NCBI RefSeq assembly: GCF_000002985.6
Contig: NC_003281.10
Location: forward strand, 10,912,001 to 10,976,000
Length of the DNA stretch: 64,000 bases
Direction of reading: 5' to 3'
Source: Caenorhabditis elegans
Taxonomy: Eukaryota; Nematoda; Chromadorea; Rhabditida; Rhabditidae
In this document: in pieces, positions 34,500-46,782 of the stretch
Layout: each line of letters starts with the position of its first letter
Position numbering within the stretch: the stretch's first letter is position 1
Translations under genes and position numbers: made by a program
Notes under the pieces: model-generated
What the model saw: only the letters and a program-made list of their open reading frames with translations
What the model was told of the DNA's origin: nothing
Databases searched by the model: none

Positions 34500-35458
34500 A
34501 CCATTTTCTTTCTTTTATGATTTTTCCCAGTCGTGGCCTAGGAGTTCACATTTTCTAGGCCAGCACTTATTCCTTGGTTTTTTTTTCAAATTTTGTGTAG
34601 AAACTTGCCACGTGGCTTATTTTTTTTGTTGAAAATGTAGCAATTTTGCTTCTTTTCTCTGAAATTAGAAGGTTTTTGTATCAAAAATCTTTTTTTTAAC
34701 ACTTTTTTCCGGAATTTTAGAGATTTTTGAAGTGAAAAATTCGAAAATTTGCTTAAAAATTGTAAAAATTGACAGCAAATTTTGTTTTGGTTTTTTTTTG
34801 AAAAGCTTCCCCTAGAAAATTTGAAACTGTAATATTTTTCGAATTTTTCGAGATTTTTACATGAAAAAATGAAAAAAATATCGCTGAAATCCGGAAAACC
34901 AGTTTTTTCACATTTTTCGAGATTTTTGACCTCAAAAAGCTAAAATTTAGTGGAAAATTTGATTTTTTTTTTCACTGAAAAATTCAATTTTCAATTTTCC
35001 CCATAAAAAACAAAAAAAAGAAGCAAAGCATGATGATTTCCAGACAAAATAATTTGCTACGTGGCACCACTTTTATTTATTTTTTTTTCTTATTTAAAAT
35101 AACTTTATCCTACTTTTTCTCGCTTTTTTCCACTTCATTTTCCTCATTATCATCTCGATTTTCTTCGCTTCCATTCATTTTTCTTCTCGAAATTTAATGC
35201 ACTTTTTGTTCCCCCTCCCGTCCCCATATCTATTGAAAAATTTACTTTGAAATCTAGTTTTGGCTCTTTTTTGTAGCTTCACCGGCGGCTTTTTGATTTT
35301 CTGTGAAAATGAAGCTGCGTTTTTTCCAGCTTTTTCTAGTTTAGAAAACCTCTATTTTTGGGTTTTCGGGTACAAATTCCCAATTTTTAATTTATTTTTT
35401 TAAATTTATTTTTTAAATTTACATCTATTTTTCTGCAATTTTCAGAATTTTTAGTGGT
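34500..35458. other. rle-1 3' flank and strd-1 upstream region
   Basis: One GGCCTAG/CTAGGCCA pair at 34535-34562 lies just after the rle-1 stop. The rest is A/T-rich with C/T-rich tracts near 35140-35230. A splice acceptor TTTTCAG ending at 35445 precedes the strd-1 ATG by 13 bases. No gene seen. Confidence 0.5.
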
Positions 35459-38400
35459 ATGGCTGACACTACGATTCTCGACACAACGTGCTCTTCCACG
35501 TTAGCTGCCAACGTGGAATTCTCACACGCCACCGATTCGGCTATCGGAATTTCGCTGAAAAATGCGACGATTACAGAAGCCGAAGGGGTGCCAAATTTGA
35601 AAGAGACTGGATACGATTGTGTACGATATATGGGTACGGTGGTAGAGGGAGAAATTGAGCTATTTGGAGCTCTAATTTAACTTTGTAAAAATCAGAAAGA
35701 TGTAAAAAAAACTATCTTTAAACAAAAATTTTCTAAAATTTTGGAAAGAGTATTTGAGAAAAAAAACATCTAATCTTTTTTCCCTTCTCAAAAAAATTCA
35801 AATAACTTTTCTTTTTCTAATTTCCCAGAAATTTAAACTGAGCCAAGTCGTCTGAAAGTGAAATTTCGAATTTTCCATCAAATCTGTGAAAATCGAAAAT
35901 TTTTGAGTCCAAAATTGAACAAATTGAGGTAAAAACAACGATTTTCTTCAGCTGAACAAAAAGCTCCTAAAAATCTGGAATTTTTGTGAAATTTTTTTTG
36001 AAGCTACAGTAATTAGACAGTTATTTCCAGCTTTTTTCGGAAATTTTTTTTTTTAATTTGGAAATTCGCCTGAAATATTAGCTTTCAGGAACTTGCAACG
36101 GAGGTCAAATATATCTTGGCAGAGAACGAAAAAAGCTGAAAGATTATGTGGCAATCAAGAAATTTGCCATCGATGATGTGGATGATTATGCAGCGATTGC
36201 GGTGAGGGATAAGGATTCTCGAAAAATTTTTTTAAAAATCGAAAATTTTTGATTTTTTGAAAAATGCCACTTTTCCAATAATTGCATTTTTTCCTATTAA
36301 AATTTACGTATTTTTGATAATTTTTTTGGGATATTTGTTTCAAATTTAAAAAAGAATAAAAACAAATTTTCAAAAACCAACAATTTCTAAACTTCTGAAA
36401 ATATAAATTACCAAAAAACAATCCAAAAAAGGAAATTTCCAAAAATAAATAAGTTTCCAAACAAAGGAAATTTCCAGAAAAAGGATATTTCAAAAAAATT
36501 CCATAAAAAATATATATTTTCAACAAAAAAATTCCAAAAAAAAATCCGAAAAAATGAAAAATTTCCAAAAAAAGGGAATTTCCAGTTCCAAAAAAATAAA
36601 TTCTCCATAAAAAAAGGAAATTTCCAAAAAATAAATTCTACAAAAAATAAATATTTCTAAAAAAAAAATCCAAAAAACAATTAATTTTCAAAAAAAAAAT
36701 CCAAAAAGGGAATTTCCAATTCCAAAAAATTAATTCTCCATGAAATTTCCAAAACAAAATTTCATTTCCAAAAAAAAAGAAAATTTCCAAAAAAAGGGAA
36801 TTTCCAGTTCCAAAAAAATAAATTCTCCATAAAAAAAGGAAATTTCCAAAAAATAAATTCTACAAAAAATAAATATTTCTAAAAAAAAAATCCAAAAAAC
36901 AATTAATTTTCAAAAAAAAATCCAAAAAGGGAATTTCCAATTCCAAAAAATTAATTCTCCATGAAATTTCCAAAACAAAATTTCATTTCCAAAAAAAAAG
37001 AAAATTTCCAAAAAACGTCCAGTGTGTTCGCCTAACCCTAGAGACTCTTGTACGAACTCAAAAAATTGTGCAAAAAAAAAATTATAATCTAGTTCAATTC
37101 AAAAAAATCCACCAATTTTTCACTAAAACATTCCAGAAAGAATCATCAAATCTCCGTCTAATGCACCATCCGAATATCATTGAACTATGTGAATGCTTTG
37201 TCTACGAACGATCAATATATCAAATAACACCTGCAATGAACCTCGGATCATTATTTGATATTGTATTTGAATATATGAAATGGGGTATCAATGAGAAATC
37301 GGCTGCTGCAATTACACGACAACTACTCGATGCACTTTCATATTTACATCAGAGACGTTATATTCATAGGTTAATACCTTTTTCAGAGCTAAAATTCCAG
37401 AAATTTTGAAAACTCCTCGCCAAATCCTACGAAAAATTTGCGAAAAATTCCACCAAAATTGGAGCAAAACTGACGAAACTTCGTATCACAGTCGCTACTC
37501 AGCCAATTACCAAAACTACCATAACTTTGCTCATTTTGATCCTAGAGATATGCTTCAAAAGACGAAAATGTAGAAATAAAATTTCAAATGAAATTTTATC
37601 TGTATCGCATTTATAACAGATGAAATTTGATTTCTACATTTTCGTCTTTTGAACCATATCTCTAGGATCAAAATAAGCAAAGTTATGGCAGTTTTGGTAG
37701 TTGGCTGAGTAGCGACTGTGATACGAAGTTTTGTCAGTTTTGCTCCAATTTTGTTATAAAAAGGTTTTTTAAAAAATTTAAAAAAATATTCCAGAGATCT
37801 AAAACCGAAGCATATCCTCATCGACTCCAGCGGCAACGTGAAGCTCTCGGGATTCCGATTCATGATCGAACTGAATCATCACCTGGATTGTGTGTTCGAA
37901 TTTGATGCTCATCTCCAAAATCAGCTCTACTATTTGGCACCGGAAGTGCTCGCACAGAATATACACGGATACACGTCGAAATCCGACATCTACATGTTGG
38001 GCATATCGATTTGTGAGGCAATCAATGGAGTTATGCCTTTTGGAGAGCTTGAACCACTTGAAATGCTCCATCGGAAGCTTAATGGACAGGTTCCGAGACC
38101 GGTGGACATGATTAGTTTGAAGGATGATCAGAAGATGGGATTGGACATTTGTAAGTGGCCGATGGCCGAAGTTTTAGAGGGCTTGGAAACCTCTTCCACG
38201 GTCATAACTTTGAGAATTAGTGATTTCTTAAAATTTTGAGTTTTGCAAATTGTAAAGTACATCTAGAAGAAGATGTTACCGGAGTTTCAGCTAAATCTGA
38301 ACATTGGCTCAAAAGTTATAGAGATTCGAAGTTTCTAGGCCCCGCTAATGAAATTCTAGGCCACTAGGGAAAATTGAGAGGTCACTCCACCATGCAACTA

Positions 38401-38984
38401 AGTTTATAAATTTTTTTTTTCAAAAATCTGAACTCGATTTCGTTCAGAAATTTCTAGGCCACTCCGGCGAAAACTAGGTCACCTCACCAGTCATAGGCCG
38501 GGAAATAGGGACTCTCTTTTCTCAAAATTGGATCTCATTAATTGGAAGCGGGACGATTTCAAGACGTGGCCGAATTTTGGAAAATATTACTAGGCCACGT
38601 CACAAAAAACAATTTTCAGCCCACCGCCCCCAGGAGCACTTGACACGTCGATTTTCGAAAGAAATGCACGAATTCATCGCCAACTGCCTCGACTATGATC
38701 CACAACAGAGGTAAATTTTGAGCACGTGGCCTAACTTTGGAGTTCTAGGCCATCGATAATTTGTTTCAAATTTTTTTTGTTGCAGAGGCTCTGCGTCCGA
38801 CCTGAAATCGTCCGCGTGGCTCGGGTCAAAAATTCACAAAAATCTGGGCCCGGTAGATGTCCGTCAAGAGCTTAACCTGGACTATGCACATTTCGATTTA
38901 TCACTCTGGGAACAGGAACCACTTATTCCGATGGAACCCGATCAGAAATATGAGATTGTCTTTGATTACTCGCCAATTTCCTGA
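35459..38984 (+). CDS. strd-1: STRD-1: STRAD-family pseudokinase
   Basis: Six exons: 35459-35633, 36089-36201, 37137-37369, 37795-38150, 38620-38710, 38786-38984 (388 aa, TGA). The kinase fold is complete but the catalytic motifs are partly lost. The glycine loop is degenerate (GTCNGGQIYLG), the VAIKK lysine and HRDLKPKHIL remain, and DFG is replaced by SGF in VKLSGFR, as in animal STRAD (VYLSGLR). YYLAPEVL and SDIYMLGISICEAINGVMPF mark the C-lobe. STRAD binds and activates the LKB1 kinase (worm PAR-4) together with MO25 (family knowledge). The usual C-terminal Trp-Glu-Phe for MO25 is not seen; the protein ends VFDYSPIS. It is convergent with the Ig gene, 341 bp apart. I recall Y52D3.1 as its clone name, unverified. 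Confidence 0.92.
36560..37015. repeat. 222-bp tandem duplication in strd-1 intron 2
   Basis: Two near-identical A-rich copies. GGGAATTTCCAGTTCC occurs at 36574 and 36796, a 222-bp offset, and the sequence following each stays aligned with only a few changes. The intron around it is a longer degenerate AATTTCCAAAAAA minisatellite (36410-37017). Confidence 0.8.
37454..37753. repeat. Fold-back element in strd-1 intron 3
   Basis: The left arm (37454-37590) contains CGTATCACAGTCGCTACTCA and GAGATATGCTTCAAAAGACG. The right arm (37619-37753) contains their inverses TGAGTAGCGACTGTGATACG and CGTCTTTTGAACCATATCTC. Arms of about 135 bp with a loop of about 30 bp make up most of the 425-bp intron. Confidence 0.8.
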
Positions 38985-39325
38985 ACAAATTATTTATTTT
39001 TATTGTCTCTCCGTGATTTTTTAGTGCTCCGCTGAGCCGATATGTAAATATTTTTTCGTTGAATTTTTACTCTTTTCTGGTAGCAATTCAAAATTTTGAA
39101 AAATTTCTACAATTTCGATTCTTGGAAAAATTCAGTTTTTATCTACTTTAAACAAAAACAGAACACATTGTTTATTTCGAACGCATATGTTTTTGTATAT
39201 CAAAAAGTCCAGACGAAGCTAAAATTGGAAAAGATAAATGAATAAATGGGAAGGGGAATATGCTTTTAAAAAACGGAGAAAAATGACCATTTTTGCAGAC
39301 AATAATTTATTATTTGAAGCTGTTT
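38985..39325. other. Convergent 3' ends of strd-1 and the Ig gene
   Basis: A plus-strand AATAAA lies at 39241-39246. On the minus strand, AATAAA (plus TTTATT) lies at 39306-39311 and again near 39168. The 3' UTRs therefore probably overlap or abut. Confidence 0.5.
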
Positions 39326-41505
39326 TCAGGCCATCATGTAGATGACTGAAGCGTCCTGATGCACGGATCCAAGTGGATTTGAAGCGACGCATCGGAACGA
39401 TTCCGAGATTGTTTCCTCGTCACCAACTATTAGTAGATCACCGTTTGAAAGGTGCTGAAAAATAAAATTAAATGTTGGATAGTAAAGTAGAAATTTTTAC
39501 GCGCAATTTTATTTCTTCCTTCATTATGGCGTGTTTTAGCAGTTTATCGATTTTTTTGGTTAAACACTTTTAAAAAATTGTGTTGCTCGTAAGATTTTTA
39601 AAAATAATATTATATGTCTCCTTACGTTTTGAAAGCTCTGCGACCAGCGATACAATGCACAACATTTTTTTTTTCAAAATTTGAAACTATCGATATTGGA
39701 AAAATCGATAAACTACTCAAATTTAACGACCAACTCTATAATAATCACTCACCATATAATTGGGTTGTCCATCAATTGTGCTCAACGACTCGTCCTCCTC
39801 AATCTTGAACCATTTCGTTTTTGGCGTTGGAACTCCGCGAACACGGCACGCCAATTGAGCAACACCGCCCGGTAACTCGATTCGTGAAAGTGTGAAATCG
39901 GAGACGATGGGCGGCGATTCGAGTGGTTGCCGAATCGATTTGCATGTTCCCGTTATCGATTTTGGCGCTGAAATTTTGGAAAACTGTAAGTTAGGGCTTT
40001 CGGGCGGCGCCGCTCCTCATTCCATTCTGCTGCGACGCCGGCGGCGGCGCATATCAATTTGCACCGGCGCCGACGCAGTGCGCACTTTGATGGCATTTTT
40101 TCAGAACATCGATATTTAAAAAATCTGTTTCAAAAACGTTTTTCTTCTAAATATTAGTAATTCAAAACATCGATTACTTCAGAAAATCGATATTTTAAAA
40201 TAAAAATTGATTGCTCAATCGAGAATTCAAAAATTCGGCTTCATTGTCACTAGAGCGCATTCTGTTCACTCACCTTTATTAATAGTGACTGTTGACGAAG
40301 TGACGACTGGTTGAGTGCATGGTGACGTGGCTTCGCAGAAATACTCGCCCGCCGTACGCTCGTCGAGGCAGTCGATTCGAAGCGCTTAATTAAAAAGTTT
40401 TTTTTTTTTTTTCATTTCTTTGAATTGTCTTTGAATCTATTCTTGGAAATGTTGTTCGCTTTCTCAATCAATTATGTTTTACTGCGGCTAGTGACGAAAC
40501 TCGGATTCTAACTGAAAAACTGGAAATTTGGACTTTCGAAGGATGGCCTAGAAACATCAGTTGTGACCTAGAATTTCAGAAGTGGCAAGGGAGTTTTAAG
40601 GCCCTGGATTTTTAGAGATGGCCTAGAATTCCCAGAAATGCCCTAGCATTTGGAGAGATGACCTAGAGCATTTGGAGAGATGACCTAGAGTTCCCAGATA
40701 AGACCAACAATTTCCAAAGCGGTCTAGAATCTTCAGACATAGGCTAGGCTTTCCAGTGATGGCCTAGAACTTTATAAGTGGAATAAAATTTTCAAAAGAT
40801 CACTTAGAATTCCAAAAAATGGCCTAAAATTCTAAAGACGACATAGATTATCATAAGTGGCCTAACATTACCAGGGAAGATTCAAAATTTTAGAAATGAC
40901 CCAGGATTACTTTGTATGGTGTAGGATTTCTAGAGAAATCCTAAAATTTCAGAAGTGGCTGGGGATTTTCAGTAGTGGCCTAGAATTTCCAAAGCGGCCT
41001 AGGATGTCTCGAAATAGGTACATGTCAACCAAAAATAATCAGTAATGGCCTATCATTCCAAAACCACCCTGCAAACCTACCAGATTCTACAACAGACTGT
41101 CCAAGGTTAGTGGCGGAGAGAAGGGTCTCAAAATGAGCAGCCGGATGGCTGTCCACACGTTTTCCACGATGATACCATACGATTGTCGGCTGCGGAGAAG
41201 CATAAAATGCACAACGGAGCACCAGACTATCACCCCGATTTGCTTTTATGTTTTCCAATGGTTTATCGATTGATAGGACACTTGGCTCGATGAGGCCTTC
41301 GCAAACTGACTGCGGAGCTATTGGAATCTGAAGAAAATCGATAATTGAAAAGTTTAAAATCGATAATTCTAAAAAGTCAAAAAATCCAAAATTATATAAT
41401 CATTGATATTCTCTAATCTCTTACCTTGCTTGTAGACACGTGGGAACCCAGAAGAATGACGGATAGGACGAAACATGACAGATGGTGGTTTAGTGGTGAT
41501 GGCAT
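39326..41505 (-). CDS. Secreted protein with two immunoglobulin domains (ZIG-type)
   Basis: Five exons on the minus strand: 41505-41425, 41327-41081, 40384-40274, 39967-39753, 39454-39326 (260 aa, stop 39328-39326). Exon 1 encodes a signal peptide ([16 protein letters not shown]). The first Ig domain has [20 protein letters not shown] and closes with [12 protein letters not shown]; the second has [20 protein letters not shown] and closes with [13 protein letters not shown]. There is no membrane segment or GPI-type tail, so it should be secreted. Two Ig domains in about 260 aa is the plan of the nematode ZIG proteins, several of which maintain axon position (family knowledge). Which zig gene it is I cannot prove; zig-5 is a possibility from memory of chromosome III. 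Intron 2 carries a GGCCTAG array. Confidence 0.88.
40540..41050. repeat. GGCCTAG motif array in intron 2 of the Ig gene
   Basis: About fifteen imperfect units of GGCCTAGAATTTCCAGAAAT type at 30-40 bp spacing, including one exact local duplication (CATTTGGAGAGATGACCTAG, near 40649 and 40670). Same motif as in the vab-7 introns, here filling most of a 696-bp intron. Confidence 0.6.
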
Positions 41506-44109
41506 CCTGGAAAAACTACCATAACTCAGCAGTGGTCAGTGTTAGAAAAAAGTTGTCAATTGACAAATTGTTGAGCAGAAAATTTACTACATTTAGACAG
41601 TTGACAATTTTTTGGTAGGAACTTTCACGAAAAGTTAAGAGAGGGAAAAGAAAAAATGTTGATGGAAGATTAAATAACTTTCAATTTTTTTCCAAATCGG
41701 AGAATCAAAAAATCGATAAATGAAATGTCTCAATTTTTATGAAAACAGGGCTTAAAAAATTTAAAATGTACCGCAGAATATTTTAAAGTTGGCAATTTTT
41801 CGCGAAATAATTTTGAAAATTTGAATTTTTCATTTATAAATCTTGAAATTTTCCAGGATTCATGGTAATTAAGAAATACACTTGAAGGACAATTTTAGAA
41901 AAATTCAAAAAAAAATCTAATAAAAAAACCAATTTTATTAAAATAGCGATTTCCGACGCTCTAACTTAGCATTATACATCAAAATGTTAACACATTCACA
42001 CTTTGCTCATGACTTGTGCTCTGAAATCGGCTTTTTACGGATCATCTGTCTAGAAAATTTATCCTTTCTTAAAAACTTCGACCGAATTTTGTTCGGGAAT
42101 GGACAAAAATCACGTGACTCATGTCGGTTTTTTTTTTGGCTAGGGGTTTTGATTTTGGGATGTAAAATCGGAAAATCTTAAACTTTATGGTTTGGCCTAG
42201 AATTAAAAAAACAATTATTTGAAAATTTTTCTCAAAAACTTTCAACGCTTGTAAACTTTGTCACATTCAAATTCGAAAAAGGTATAGTAAAAATTGAAAA
42301 ATATTCCTGAAAACTATCAAAAAATAGCTCTAAATCGTTGTTGGCAATAAATCTCAGTGGTGGCCTAGGATTTAACTCGGACACGTTCGAAATAAAGTTA
42401 AAGACACCAAAATTACTTTGAAAGGCTTTAAAAATATTATGATCTACCGAAAAAAGTTTTGAAAAAATCTGAAAACTATGGGAATTTTAAATTCTGTGAA
42501 AATCCTCAAAAAATTATCGAAAAATCCCACAAAAATTGCCGAAAAACTTTTGGAATCTATCAAAAAAATAGCTTTAAAAATGTGGCCTAGAAACAAATCA
42601 GTGGTGGCCTAGATTTTGCAAGGTTACAATGGAAGAGTTTCCCGAATTTCTCGATCATCTCGGCTTCAGTTACACTTAAAATTTTGGGAGCAAGAAATCA
42701 AAAAATGAGAAAATTGATCCTTATCACTCAAACCGGAATGAAATCTGCTTAACACTTTTCCATTTTTCAAAAATTCCCGGAAATTCTATAAAAAACCAAA
42801 AATCGACAATTTCCGGAATTAACTTTTATGTGAAAAAAATGAAAAATGCGGAAGAGAGAAAAAAAAATGGTCGGGAAATTGGACAAAATTGAGAGAAAAA
42901 TTGAGGAAAAGGGTACTCTTTAATGACAATGATGGAGGCAACTTGTTTTAATGAACTGAATAAAATGTTTTTTTTAACTATTAAGGGATCCTTTGTGGAA
43001 AATAAAATTTCTGGAATAAAAAATTTTTTTTGTGTGGTCTAATGCCAGCTTTTTTTTGATATTTTTCCATAAAAAACTAATAAAACATCTTAAAAAATTA
43101 CAAAAAATAAATCAGAACATTTCAAAAAAATTGACCGACTTCCAAAATTATGACAGCTGAAAACTGAGCATTTTCGAGTAAAATATTCAAAATTTACAAA
43201 AATTTTCTTCAAAAATCATCATGAACAGCTCGCGGAGCCAGAAAAACAAAAACTAATCTTTTTTCAAATTTTTTGAAATTCCAATTCTCTTTTTTATTAG
43301 TTTTGGTGTTTTGTAGTGCACTTTATTAGTTTTCAGATGGCTATAAAAAATTGACTTTTAGCCAAAAAAGTGTATTTGAAGGAAATTTCCAGCTGTTTTA
43401 CGGTTTTTTTTTTGGAAAAGCAAAAGAAATTATTTTTTAAAAACCGTAAAATTCATCGCAACAAATGACCAAAACAATTTTAACAATTTGAAGAAAAAAA
43501 ATGTTGCAAATTTTTTTTTGTGAAATTCTCCAATTTTTTGGTTGAACTTCACTGATTTTTCTGAAAAACTGAAGAAAAAAGTGGGGAAAATCTGAAAATT
43601 GAAATTTCAGCTGTTCGATTTTTTTTGTTGAAAAAATGTCATTTTCCGTCATAAAATCTTGACGTTGATATTCGATAGTTCTGCTATTTGAAATTTGAAA
43701 CATGGCACTGAAAACATTTTTTTCTTTAAATTTGCAGGCCCGGAAGCCCCATAAAAATAGAAAAAGGGTGAAAAGTCTAAAGTTAGAATATTAAAACAAT
43801 GAATAATTGATGGTGAACACCCCCTGAAGCTCTCTCTGAGCAGACTCATAGAGTTTCAGTCTTTAAAAATATGACGTGAGCCAGGGAGCCGACGGATATT
43901 AAAAGGATAAGCTGGGCTCTCTCAGAAGAAAAATTATATTAATCACAAAAGAAGGACGGATGGCACCTACGTAAGTAAATCAGAACGGGAGAAACGTCAT
44001 TTTGAAAAATTTTGAATTTAAATAAAACCAGCTGGAAATGAGGGGAAAATCTATAGCGGAAAAAACTTAGGCAACTTTGAAGAATCAGGAAAGATTCGGG
44101 GAGCTCCGA

Positions 44110-44290
44110 AGCAAAATTGGGCAAGAAATAGGCAAAAACGGGCAAAGTTGGGTGATTTTGAAAATCGGGCAAACATTGGGCAAAGTTGGGCAAATCCAGG
44201 CAGATGTCAAGTAACAGAATAGATGCGGGTAGTTCCAAATCAAAATGGGCAAAAAATACAAAATTGGGCAAAACGGGCAAAAAATGGACA
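44110..44290. repeat. GGGCAAA-rich degenerate tandem repeat
   Basis: TTGGGCAAA / CGGGCAAA units recur every 10-20 bp (for example 44129, 44167, 44176, 44186). Irregular spacing; no coding or structural role evident. Confidence 0.5.
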
Positions 44291-44692
44291 AATTTTCAGA
44301 AATTCATCCCCTATATCTCCCAACCTTTAAAAACTATTTCCGATTGAGTTTTAAGCGGAAATTTGATAAAAACCACACACCAGTCCAACACACAAGTCCT
44401 GAATACCCGCACAAATTGGACCAGACAGAGCAGCTGATGAGTTGTTGTAAGAAGTAACAAAAAAACGAAAAACGAACAAAAAGTGAGCAGGAACAATGGC
44501 GTAATTCAATAATTGTTTTCGGTTTTCCTTACCCCGGAAATTCTTGGAATTTGTCAGGTGGGTGGGGTGGGAGCGGTGTTCAAAGAGAAGGATATTGGAG
44601 GAAAAATAACAGATTTTTTGCAGAAAATCGGTAGGCCTAGGCTTCCATGGGAGGTAGGACGCCAGACGCCTGCCTCCAACCTCACGTGGTGC

Positions 44693-44830
44693 CAGGCTGT
44701 CCCATTACGGTTTGATCTACAAAAAATGCGGGAATTTTCGCCCGAAAAAATGTGACGTCAGCACGTTCTTAACCATGCAAAATCAGTTTAAAACTCTGCG
44801 TGTGTTCTCCCGCATTTTTTGTAGATCTGC
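44693..44830. repeat. CACGTGG fold-back repeat, copy 2 (right end truncated)
   Basis: Begins CACGTGGTGCCAGGCTGT and contains TTTGATCTACAAAAAATGCG, GTGACGTCAGCACGTTCTTA and the inverse CGCATTTTTTGTAGATC. The outer right arm (CCTGACACCACGTG) is missing. Confidence 0.7.
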
Positions 44831-45409
44831 ATTTTTTAGGGTTTCGCGCCGCACTATACAGGAGGTGAGCCTTGCGGTGCGAGGCAGGCGGAGGTCGCCG
44901 CAAGACTTTCGCGGCCACCTACCGAGAGATCAACATTGAAAAGTTCAAAAAACGTTCTTGTTTCTTTGGTTTTTTTCTCAATTTATAAAAAGTTTGATCT
45001 AGACAAATTCCATTTTTTCCGTGGGAAACCTACGCAATACAAGACTATAGAGAACAAAAAAAAACAAGTGAGAACGTTATTTTTAGTAATATATGAGCCC
45101 CGGGAAACAGGTGAAAAGAAAAGAAAAAATTGGCAAAGTAGGCAGATGGTGATGTATTTTAATGAGATATCAGTTATCAGTGAAGCGAAGATTTTTCACG
45201 AATCACCGAGCTTCGGACGGTGTTTTTCGATGCAAAAGGAGAGACCTATAGTAATAGTCACATGTGGTGGGTTACTATTCTTGAAAGTTCTTCTTTCTTC
45301 GTGACGTCAGGAATGAGATCAGGAGCGTGACAGGGGCTGAAACTAGATTCAAAAAGGTTGAAAAACTGGTTAAAAACTTGTTTCCAAGGGCACCACAGTC
45401 TACAAAAAG

Positions 45410-45596
45410 TAAAAACCATCCCCGGGAATCGAACCCTGGTCTTATGTGTCATAGGCATCCATCTACCCAGTTAAACCACTTGGACACAGGTGCCCGGGCG
45501 GGGAATTGCGGTGCCCCCGGTAGCTCAAGTGGGTAGAGGAATGTCTATGACGCACACGACCGGGGTTCGATTCCCACAGTGGACATTTAGTTTTTG
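45410..45596. repeat. Paired tRNA-like element 1
   Basis: The left arm reads leftward and contains ATCGAACCCTGGTC and CTACCCAGTT, the complements of a B-box and an A-box. The right arm reads rightward with TAGCTCAAGTGGGTAGA (A-box-like) and GGGGTTCGATTCCC (B-box), ending near a TTTTT run. No full tRNA cloverleaf could be folded, so it is tRNA-derived rather than a tRNA gene. Confidence 0.7.
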
Positions 45597-45994
45597 CTGG
45601 CTCAGATTGCTCAGATGAAACTGGTTTTAAGCTGAAAAATATTTAAAACGATTTTTTTTTTCAAATTTTTATGGTGAAACCTTTAGTAACAGGATTTTTT
45701 TCGAAACTATCAAAAACAAGAAAGTGTGGCATAGAGGACTTCCAGTCGAGTTACCACTAAAATCCACGTCATTCCACACCTAAAAACGGAGCAGAGAGAG
45801 AAAAAAAAACGTCATGAAAAAAACCAGAGCTGAAAGTCTAGACGCATTATTTCTGTTCCAGCGAGTGGTTTTCGAGTAGGACACCCCGAAAACATGTCAA
45901 TCTTCTCACTCTCCACATGTCACCCCGTAAATCACATCAGTTGGTGAAGGAGGATTGATGACCACCGAGTGACAAATAGATCAAAAAAATAAAT

Positions 45995-46010
45995 GGGGGG
46001 GGGGGGGGGG
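45995..46010 (+). repeat. Homopolymer of 16 G
   Basis: An uninterrupted G run in AT-rich DNA. Such tracts form quadruplexes and are unstable in worms lacking the DOG-1/FANCJ helicase (established knowledge). Confidence 0.9.
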
Positions 46011-46039
46011 TTTAGTTAAGCTTACGGAGCACGCGAAAA

Positions 46040-46782
46040 AAGGAAAGACCACCCACGGGGTTCGAACCAGGGGTGTGCGGATAACCGATTTTTTCGGCTA
46101 ACGGATAAATCGGCTAATGCCGATTTTTTGAGAACCGGCTAACGGCTAATTCGGCTAACGGCTAATTTCAAAATTTTCGGCTAACGGCTAATTCGGCTAA
46201 TCTCAGTCATTCAAATCGGCTAATTTTCGGCTAATTCGGCTAATTCGGAAAATATTCATTTGGTTAAGCTTTTTTTGTCCATTCTGTTAATTCAGGTTTT
46301 GGGTTAATTTTTTCACCGTTATTGAGAAAATTCAGGGATGAACGACTGTTCAAATAGGAAAAAATCATACAAATTCACCACATTTTGTTTTCCAAAAAAA
46401 TATGTTAGTTGAATTAGCCGAAATAGCCGATCGGCGAATTCGGCTAACATCGGCCAAAATCGGCTAACGGATAACTACGTATTAGCCGAACTGCCAAAAA
46501 GTCGGCTAACGGCTAATTCGGCTAATCGGTAAAAATGTCGGCTAACGGATAATTCGGCTAATATTAGCCGAGTTAGCCGAATTAGCCGATCGGCGAATTC
46601 GGCAAAATCGGCTATTATCCGCACACCCCTGGTTCGAACCCTGGTCTTGTGCGTCATAGGCATCCCTCTTAACCGCTAGGCCACATAGCCGCGGCGTTCA
46701 GCGTCACACGTGGCTCAACTGGGTAGAGGGATGAACCTGGCGCACAGCATCAGGGTTCGAGTCCGGGCAGTAGTTTTTTTTT
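46040..46782. repeat. Paired tRNA-like element 2, interrupted by a hAT-type element
   Basis: The left arm starts GACCACCCACGGGGTTCGAAC and stops at 46067. It resumes at 46632 as GTTCGAACCCTGGTC and continues through CATCCCTCTTAACC. The right arm has GTGGCTCAACTGGGTAGAGG and CAGGGTTCGAGTCC and ends in a T9 run. The interruption is the element at 46068-46631. Confidence 0.7.
46068..46631. mobile_element. Complete hAT-type miniature element nested in a tRNA-like element
   Basis: Ends CAGGGGTGTGCGG and CCGCACACCCCTG are perfect 13-bp inverted repeats. They are flanked by a perfect 8-bp duplication GTTCGAAC (46060-46067 and 46632-46639). The interior is dominated by CGGCTAATTCGGCTAACGG repeats on both strands and has no coding capacity. 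The ends match those of the element at 56446-56765, although the interiors differ. Confidence 0.85.

Noticed and set aside
44936..45304. 122-codon plus-strand ORF in the repeat block
   Set aside because: No domain, no worm splice context and compositionally like random AT-rich DNA.
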